Part shown: in pieces, positions 58,860 through 64,000 of the stretch
Layout: the number at the start of each line of letters is the position of its first letter
Position numbering within the stretch: position 1 is the first letter of the stretch
Assembly: GCA_964565805.1 (NCBI GenBank)
Contig: CAZMGH010000010.1
Location: 1 to 64,000, forward strand
Direction of reading: 5' to 3'
DNA: 64,000 nucleotides
Source: Catenibacillus sp964565805
GTDB lineage: Bacteria > Bacillota > Clostridia > Lachnospirales > Lachnospiraceae
Made by a program: the position numbers and the translations under genes
The notes under the pieces: model-generated
The model's database searches: none
Told to the model about the DNA's origin: nothing
What the model saw: the letters and a program-made list of their open reading frames with translations, nothing else

Positions 58860-59984
58860 TCAGGCGGTCATGATCTCATCAACATTTTCACTGTCATCCA
58901 CAGCGGCAGCCCGTAAAAGTACTCCGCTCTCAATATTAAAGAAATGAAAACGCTCCGGATCCAGTTCTACATTTATCTTCATACCAGGCTCAAGGCTCCA
59001 CTGACCCGACCATTTTGCTGTAAACAAACTTCCTCCAAGATCAAAAACAACCTGGGTTTCATTGCCCATCATTTCCACGTTCAACACTTCCACTTCACAG
59101 GAATACTCATTTTTCTTAGCAACATATTTAATATGCTCCGGACGGATACCTACGTCAAAGGCAGGGAAGTTTAACACCTTTTCAAGGAGCTGAGGATCTG
59201 CAGCAATCCTTGCTGTTTTATTTACTACGATCCTGCCGTCAATAAGCGCCGCAGAAGCAATATTCATTTGAGGCGAACCGATAAAGCCGGCCACAAACCG
59301 GTTTGCCGGGCGATTATATAATTCCAGAGGTGTTCCCATCTGCTGGATCTTGCCTTCGTTTAAAACCATGATCCGGTCACCCATGGTCATGGCCTCCACC
59401 TGATCATGAGTGACATATACGATGGTCAGACCAAGGGCTTTCTGGATTCTTCGGATCTCGGTACGCATCTGAGCTCTTAACTTGGCATCCAAGTTGGATA
59501 ATGGCTCGTCCATAAGGCAAATCGGCGCATGGCTGCAGATACTTCTTGCCAGAGCGACACGCTGGCGCTGACCGCCGGAAAGCTGTCCCGGCTTCCGATC
59601 AAGGTATTCTGTTAGGCCGATCATTTCCGAAGTTTCCTTTAACCGCTTTTCCTGATCTGCTTTGGAGACTTTCTGTACGTCCAGGCCAAATAAAATATTC
59701 TGGCGGACAGTCATGTGAGGAAATAAGGCATAGTTCTGAAATACCATGGATATATGACGGTCTTTCGGATACATATTGTTAGCAATAGCGCCGCCGATTT
59801 TTAAAACACCGTCAGTAATGGATTCCAGTCCGGCAATCATACGCAGCAGTGTACTTTTTCCGCAGCCGGACGGGCCTACCAGGATCATAAATTCTCCTTC
59901 ATTAACTTCCAGGCTGATATTCTCGATCACGTTAGTCTTTTTATCATAAGATTTGGTTAGGTTGCAAACTTCAATCTGGCTCAT
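58860..59984 (-). CDS. ABC transporter ATP-binding protein, UgpC/MsmK type
   Basis: A 374-residue ATPase. Walker A is GPSGCGKST near residue 37, signature LSGGQRQRVALARS, Walker B ICLMDEPLSNLD and switch YVTHDQVEA. A C-terminal regulatory OB domain (about residues 240-360, with VGIRPEHIKY) follows, as in MalK/UgpC. Such ATPases can serve more than one importer. ATG 59984 follows AAAGGAG. Confidence 0.94.
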   Translation of the reverse strand: MSQIEVCNLTKSYDKKTNVIENISLEVNEGEFMILVGPSGCGKSTLLRMIAGLESITDGVLKIGGAIANNMYPKDRHISMVFQNYALFPHMTVRQNILFGLDVQKVSKADQEKRLKETSEMIGLTEYLDRKPGQLSGGQRQRVALARSICSHAPICLMDEPLSNLDAKLRAQMRTEIRRIQKALGLTIVYVTHDQVEAMTMGDRIMVLNEGKIQQMGTPLELYNRPANRFVAGFIGSPQMNIASAALIDGRIVVNKTARIAADPQLLEKVLNFPAFDVGIRPEHIKYVAKKNEYSCEVEVLNVEMMGNETQVVFDLGGSLFTAKWSGQWSLEPGMKINVELDPERFHFFNIESGVLLRAAAVDDSENVDEIMTA

Positions 59985-60016
59985 GGCACTCTCCTTCTTT
60001 CTTATTTTTCCCAGAC

Positions 60017-60814
60017 TTACCGGCGGGGATATACGCCGTAAAAATGCATCACATTCATATCCTCTTCAATATCCTCACCATGGTTTCCATGACCATTTTC
60101 CATTTGATGGATCCCGTGATCTGTTGCCCAGCATACAAGACTGTTGTGATTTTTCCAGTTTTCCTTAACTGCCGCAGTCAGCCGGTCAAAGCTGTCAATG
60201 TGATGATACAGCGCTTTCATGGAAGCCTCGGACTCAACGCCGGTGGCATGCATCTGATCATCGTATTCCTGATTATACACAGCGATCAGATCGTAACAAT
60301 CTTCCTTGATCAGCTCCAGAGCTTTGTTTGTGACATCTTCATCATAGGGAAGGATATAATAGTCTACATCTCTCTCTCCGAAAATAATGGCCATGCTGGA
60401 GCCTTCTACAGCCACGATGGCAGCTTTTTTCCCCTGTCTTGCCAGCGCATCAAACAAACTATCTGTAGTGATCACATGTTTTTCATATTTCATGATCCCG
60501 TGAACCTGAGGCAACACTCCCGTGTACATCGTTCCAAAGCATACCGGGGTCACCGATGGCATTACAGTCTTTACAGGGATACCCAGCTGCACATTCTTAA
60601 GTACAGGGGCAAAGTCTTCTGTATATTTCTGAAACAGCCACATACCAACGGCATCCGGATTGTAGATCATAACACGGTCCACTCCTTCCGGCGCCTGCTG
60701 CCGGATCACCTCCCGAACCACTTTGGCAGATTCCTGAGCCATTTTGGGCGGCTCTGCGTTCATGGCATTGGCAATGGATGCGGCAAATTGAGTCATTAAG
60801 ATTGTATTATACAT
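60017..60814 (-). CDS. Alkaline-phosphatase-superfamily phosphodiesterase
   Basis: A 265-residue cytoplasmic protein of the type I phosphodiesterase/nucleotide pyrophosphatase group. The metal and nucleophile residues are in place: Asp in VMIYNPDAVG, Thr in SVTPVCFGTMYTG, DDQMHATG, WATDHGIHQ and GNHGED. No signal peptide. It is first in the UgpBAEC-like operon, where E. coli has the unrelated phosphodiesterase UgpQ, so it may cleave an imported glycerophosphodiester or similar ester. That is inference from context. I chose ATG 60814, directly after GGAGGAACA. Confidence 0.82.
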   Translation of the reverse strand: MYNTILMTQFAASIANAMNAEPPKMAQESAKVVREVIRQQAPEGVDRVMIYNPDAVGMWLFQKYTEDFAPVLKNVQLGIPVKTVMPSVTPVCFGTMYTGVLPQVHGIMKYEKHVITTDSLFDALARQGKKAAIVAVEGSSMAIIFGERDVDYYILPYDEDVTNKALELIKEDCYDLIAVYNQEYDDQMHATGVESEASMKALYHHIDSFDRLTAAVKENWKNHNSLVCWATDHGIHQMENGHGNHGEDIEEDMNVMHFYGVYPRR

Positions 60815-60994
60815 TGTTCCTCCTTTTTCGCCTGACTTTAGTCCTTTCAAAGATCAGACACAGCTTTTAAATGCCTGTATTTTCGGTTTCATAGATTTTT
60901 CAAACAAAGATGATTATAAAGACCCTTTGTAAAAAAATGATGACGCAACCGTAATTTATTTATCAACTTTAGAAAAAGGAACATCATTTTTTTG

Positions 60995-61065
60995 TAAAAA
61001 AACCCCGGTTCTCAGATGCTGTTTTTCAATTTACTCATTAAAAAACAGCATCTGAGAACCGGGGT
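60995..61065 (-). terminator. Long intrinsic terminator after HPr-like gene
   Basis: A 25-bp perfect stem (61002-61026 with 61041-61065, ends ACCCCGGTTCTC / GAGAACCGGGGT) with a 14-base loop, then TTTTTTT on the minus strand. Such length is unusual for a simple terminator. Confidence 0.8.
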
Positions 61066-61081
61066 CCCTGTTTAGAAACCT

Positions 61082-61109
61082 GCAGCAGTTCAGACATCTG
61101 AACTGCTGC
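61082..61109. other. Perfect palindrome downstream of HPr-like gene
   Basis: GCAGCAGTTCAGA and TCTGAACTGCTGC are perfect 13-bp arms around CA. A 15-base piece of it (GCAGCAGTTCAGACA) also occurs at 1995-2009 next to another hairpin. Confidence 0.5.
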
Positions 61110-61177
61110 TAAAACTTCTCATATTACATTCACCAGACAGATTTAGCGCTACTGTATACAAAATGAACAGCAATGAT

Positions 61178-61405
61178 TTAATTCACTGCATATCTTTCCA
61201 ATAATCCGGAAAAGCGCTCATTGTATCCATCATACTCAACTGTAATGGGGTTTCTGTGATCAATACTTAAAATCCCCAAAATAGACTTTGCATCGAGAAC
61301 AACTTTATTGAAGTAAACATCGATGTCAAAATTACAGCCGGCAGCGGTTCTTACAAATTCTTTGGCAGCTTCAATATCTCCCAGTCTAATGGTCTGTTTT
61401 GTCAT
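61178..61405 (-). CDS. HPr-like protein without the phosphorylatable histidine
   Basis: A 75-residue protein with the HPr fold pattern. The segment VVLDAKSILGILSI (36-48) matches the region around regulatory Ser46 of HPr, and IEAAKEFVRTAAGCNFDIDVYF fits helix 1 and strand 2. The GLHARPA motif with active-site His15 is missing; the equivalent place reads LGDIEAAKEF. It cannot carry phosphate in the PTS and may be a Crh-like regulator. I chose ATG 61405, nine bases after AAGGAG; upstream ATGs overlap that RBS. It is monocistronic with a good promoter and strong terminator. Confidence 0.82.
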   Translation of the reverse strand: MTKQTIRLGDIEAAKEFVRTAAGCNFDIDVYFNKVVLDAKSILGILSIDHRNPITVEYDGYNERFSGLLERYAVN

Positions 61406-61738
61406 TGCAGACATCTCCTTCTTACATTCAATACGATGATTGGTTACTTCTTGTGTTCTTGGGTAATTTAGCATGTTTTCCCATCATTGTCAAAATTTAA
61501 GCGGTCTGAATCCTTATTGAATTTTATGTAAGTTATGCATGTTTTTACGATCAAAAAAATTATTTTTTTCATGGAATATCCCTATGGAATCGTTCTCAAT
61601 ATCTTTTTCATGCACCGATCTTTCAGAAATCAAAAACCGAATTTTCAGGCTTTTTACTGATTCTTATAAAATATTCTCCTTGTCAAACGCTTCAGGTTAT
61701 GGGAAAATGGATTTTAGAATACAAGTGAGGTGATACTT
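61406..61738. other. Divergent intergenic region
   Basis: 333 AT-rich bases between the HPr-like gene and aroC. It has the HPr-like gene promoter (61465-61493). TTGTCA at 61680 with GAAAAT 17 bases downstream is a weak candidate for aroC. A 64-codon plus-strand frame at 61539-61733 has no RBS and AT-rich drift composition; I do not call it. Confidence 0.5.
61465..61493 (-). promoter_or_regulatory. Promoter of the HPr-like gene
   Basis: TTGACA (61493-61488), 17 bases, TAAATT (61470-61465), about 60 bases before the start. Confidence 0.7.
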
Positions 61739-62839
61739 ATGCCAGGTTCTACATACGGCAGACGCTTTAAAATAACTACGTGGGGAGAATCCCACGGAAA
61801 AGCCGTGGGGGTTGTCATCGACGGCTGTCCGGCCGGCCTTGATCTGTGTGAGGCGGATATACAGGCCTTTTTAGACCGACGCAAACCCGGTCAAAATAAA
61901 TACAGCACCCCCCGAAAAGAAGAGGATCAAGTCGAGATTTTGTCTGGGATTTTTTACGGAAAGACCACAGGAACACCGATTTCCTGCATTGTTTATAATA
62001 AAACCGCCCGCTCTAAAGACTACTCGGAAATTGCTGCCTGCTACCGTCCGGGACATGCAGACTATACCTTTGATGAAAAATACGGTTTTCGGGACTACCG
62101 GGGCGGCGGCAGGACATCCGGGCGGGAAACCATCGGACGGGTCGCTGCCGGAGCCGTAGCTTCAAAAATACTCAATGACCTTGGAATCCGGCTGCTGACT
62201 TATACCCGGTCTATCGGTCCTGTAAAAATCGACCCAAACCACCTTGATTTTAATGAAATAAAAAAGAATCCGCTCTATATGCCGGATGCCCAGGCGGCTG
62301 TCCAGGCTCAGAAATTCCTGGATGAAAAACTGGCAGACCACGACTCTGCCGGAGGGATTATTGAATGTCACATTCAGGGCCTTTTTCCGGGGATCGGAGA
62401 ACCAGTCTTTAACAAACTGGATGCCTGTCTGGCCCAGGCCGTTTTATCCATTGGCGCCGTAAAAGGCTTTGAGATCGGAGAAGGTTTTCACGCGGCAGAT
62501 CTATGTGGCAGTGAAAATAATGACAGCTTTTATATGTGCCAGGGCCGGATCCAAAAGAAAACCAATCATTCCGGCGGTGTTCTTGGCGGTCTCAGCGATG
62601 GTTCAGAAGTCATTTTCCGGGCAGCCGTAAAGCCCACCCCTTCCATTGCCAAAACTCAGCATACTGTAAATAAAAACATGGAAGATCTTATGATTTCCAT
62701 TAAAGGCCGCCACGATCCGGTCATCGTGCCGAGAGCCGTTGTGGTGGTAGAGTCCATGGCAGCGCTTACGGTTTTAGATCTCCTTTTGGAAAATATGAGC
62801 GCCCGCATGGACAACCTGAAAAAATTTTACGAAAGATAA
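61739..62839 (+). CDS. aroC: Chorismate synthase
   Basis: AroC makes chorismate from EPSP using reduced FMN. The 366-residue length is typical. Motifs: TTWGESHGKAVGVVIDGCPAG at the start, RPGHADYTFDEKYGFRDYRGGGR with the SGRET that follows, and DSAGGIIECHIQGL. I chose ATG 61739, six bases after GAGGTG; GTG 61730 lies on that RBS. No other aro genes are next to it; pheA at 14405 uses its product. Confidence 0.96.
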   Translation: MPGSTYGRRFKITTWGESHGKAVGVVIDGCPAGLDLCEADIQAFLDRRKPGQNKYSTPRKEEDQVEILSGIFYGKTTGTPISCIVYNKTARSKDYSEIAACYRPGHADYTFDEKYGFRDYRGGGRTSGRETIGRVAAGAVASKILNDLGIRLLTYTRSIGPVKIDPNHLDFNEIKKNPLYMPDAQAAVQAQKFLDEKLADHDSAGGIIECHIQGLFPGIGEPVFNKLDACLAQAVLSIGAVKGFEIGEGFHAADLCGSENNDSFYMCQGRIQKKTNHSGGVLGGLSDGSEVIFRAAVKPTPSIAKTQHTVNKNMEDLMISIKGRHDPVIVPRAVVVVESMAALTVLDLLLENMSARMDNLKKFYER

Positions 62840-62947
62840 AAATCCCTGACAGCTTTGTCTCCTTTCCCCTGCATCAAACATAGTCCTCTTTCCGGTATTT
62901 TGTCTGATGCAGTGTGCAAAGGGCCTAAAGCTTTATGTCAGGGATTT
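62840..62947. terminator. Nested stem structure between convergent genes
   Basis: Outer arms AAATCCCTGACA (62840-62851) and TGTCAGGGATTT (62936-62947) pair perfectly; an inner CTGCATCA (62869-62876) pairs with TGATGCAG (62905-62912), with further CTTTG..CAAAG pairing between. It starts right after the aroC stop and ends 17 bases before the lactonase stop. It may be a shared terminator or a structured 3' end. Confidence 0.55.
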
Positions 62948-62964
62948 GCTCTGCTAAAAAATAT

Positions 62965-64000
62965 TTATTCTTCAATCTTTCGGATCTGTATGGACGTAGG
63001 GCATACCACGGGCACCGGCGCGCCGGACATAGCAATATAACAGCCCTCATAATTTACATCAAAGCATGTCATGCTGTTGGATTCCTGGTTGACACAGACA
63101 AAGCTGTCTCTCCCCGGGACGACTAGAAGATCTCTCGGGTAATCTCCGCTGGTCGGAAGAACACACACCCGTTCCATCAGCTGAGTTTCCGGATCAATGT
63201 GGAAAATGGCCACGCTGTTATGTCCGGAATTTGTTACAAATAAATGGCTACCATCGTTCGACAGTTTTGATGTAATGGCGCTGTTTACGCCATCATACCT
63301 ATCCGGGAGGGTGGAAATGGTCTGGAGCTTTGTAAAAACAGCATGCTCCGGCGTATAAGCATACTTTGTCACATAGTTTTTATCCTCATGAGTCAAGTAG
63401 GCATAGTTGCCGTCTTGAGAAAAAATCATATGCTTTGGTCCGGACTCCAGCTCACACCGTAAAATGTCATGAAGCTTAATCTTTCCCGTAGTCGCGTCAA
63501 ATTCATAAATCTTTACCTGATCCATTCCAAGGTCCACTGCCAGCAGATATTTTTCATCCGGGGTAAAAAGCGCGCAGTTGACATGGCACCGGTAATTTCT
63601 TCCGGCAACACTGCCAAGACCTTTCATAAACACTTCATCGGTCACACAGCCAATGCTCCCATCCTCCTCCAGACGAAGCACTGTCAGTTTGCCATCGTGA
63701 TACCCTGCAGTGACCAGATAGCGGTTTTCCCGGTCTGTTGCCAGATAGCAGGGACGCAGGCCGTTTACTGTAGCCTTGTTCATCAGCACGATATTGCCGT
63801 CCTTAAGGATCTTAAAGGAAGCAACGCCTTCATCACAGTTACAGTATAAGTATCTTTGATCATAAGAAACATGTACTACAGAGGGATTATTGATCTCAAA
63901 GACTTCTCTTAATTTAAACGTCAATGTTTCAGGATCAAAATCAAAAATATGCAGGCCCTTGCTTTCGCCTCTTGTATAGGACCCCACATAAGCAACATAT
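62965..64000 (-). CDS. Lactonase-family beta-propeller protein (partial)
   Basis: A seven-bladed propeller of the 6-phosphogluconolactonase-like (YbhE/COG2706) family, 340 visible residues. The reading frame stays open to the window edge and reads YVAYVGSYTRGESKGL, so the true start lies a few codons outside and the GTG at 63987 is internal. Blade motifs include YLYCNCDEGVASF, RPCYLATDRENRYLVTAGYHDG, LLAVDLGMDQVKIYEFD and LFVTNSGHNSVAIFHID. Some relatives hydrolyse 6-phosphogluconolactone; many have unknown roles. Confidence 0.85.
   Translation of the reverse strand, partial: YVAYVGSYTRGESKGLHIFDFDPETLTFKLREVFEINNPSVVHVSYDQRYLYCNCDEGVASFKILKDGNIVLMNKATVNGLRPCYLATDRENRYLVTAGYHDGKLTVLRLEEDGSIGCVTDEVFMKGLGSVAGRNYRCHVNCALFTPDEKYLLAVDLGMDQVKIYEFDATTGKIKLHDILRCELESGPKHMIFSQDGNYAYLTHEDKNYVTKYAYTPEHAVFTKLQTISTLPDRYDGVNSAITSKLSNDGSHLFVTNSGHNSVAIFHIDPETQLMERVCVLPTSGDYPRDLLVVPGRDSFVCVNQESNSMTCFDVNYEGCYIAMSGAPVPVVCPTSIQIRKIEE

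Larger units (their letters stand above)
60815..61177. other. Intergenic region with terminator and hairpin
   Basis: 363 bases between the HPr-like gene and the phosphodiesterase gene. It holds the hairpin at 61082-61109, the long terminator at 60995-61065, and a TATAAT on the minus strand (60918-60913) that can serve as the -10 of the ABC operon promoter, with no good -35. No ORF is supported. Confidence 0.5.

Noticed and set aside
1995..61096. 15-base match between 1995-2009 and 61082-61096
   Set aside because: Too short to claim as a repeat family on two copies; kept only as a note under the hairpin finding.
1..64000. CRISPR arrays, tRNA, rRNA, transposase or integrase genes
   Set aside because: I looked for regularly spaced direct repeats, clover-leaf segments and recombinase motifs in the gaps and saw none; a covariance-model scan could still find a divergent small RNA.

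Overview
The window looks like chromosomal sequence from a low-to-mid GC Gram-positive anaerobe of the class Clostridia, most likely a gut Lachnospiraceae. The evidence is a FabK-type (not FabI) fatty acid cluster, transketolase split into two genes, a lysine riboswitch before dapA, a CsoR/CopA copper unit, GPH-family and UgpBAEC-type sugar transport, and strong AGGAGG-type ribosome binding sites throughout. The genus is inferred, not proven. I saw no rRNA, tRNA, CRISPR array or intact insertion sequence. A 100-N scaffold gap at 23191-23290 is flanked by an exact 55-bp duplication and is probably an assembly artefact.

Layout. 1-2366: three very short ORFs at the left edge (the last cut by the window), then a COG2407-type fucose/arabinose isomerase with a LacI-like operator. 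2367-6741: dapA under a lysine riboswitch with its own promoter, a tandem-OB SSB-like protein, and divergent typA. 6744-17868: a circularly permuted GH3 beta-glucosidase, then (reading right to left) a probable operon rlmI-type methyltransferase, adenosine deaminase, pheA, DUF815 AAA ATPase, degenerate Ppx/HD protein and ppk1. 18048-27818: the complete acp-fabK-fabD-fabG-fabF-accB-fabZ-accC-accD-accA cluster plus a FabK-like flavin oxidoreductase at its end; two FabT-like palindromes sit before acpP and before fabD. fabH and fabT are not in the window.

27815-34355: a small membrane protein, a GntP-family permease, an acidic membrane-anchored protein, an S1-domain protein, a lipoprotein cyclophilin and a lone OLD-family ATPase/TOPRIM nuclease. 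34549-49293: a pentoside-use locus bounded by two AraC-type regulators. A GPH symporter imports the sugar, a GH78-like and a DUF5060/DUF4038/DUF5605 hydrolase release monosaccharide, AraA-AraB-AraD convert arabinose to xylulose-5-phosphate, and split transketolase plus a small transaldolase feed it to glycolysis. 49582-52618: a copper-efflux unit in which CopA carries a C-terminal CopZ-like domain with its own start signal, followed by CsoR. 52645-55518: M18 aminopeptidase, tgt and yajC.

55567-60814: a UgpBAEC-like ABC importer led by a cytoplasmic alkaline-phosphatase-superfamily phosphodiesterase, suggesting uptake and cleavage of a phosphodiester. 61178-64000: an HPr-like protein without the active histidine, aroC, and a lactonase-family beta-propeller cut by the right edge. 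The least explained items are the Ppx/HD protein, the HPr-like protein, the CopA-CopZ fusion, the phosphodiesterase-led Ugp operon, the lone OLD nuclease and the left-edge short ORFs.
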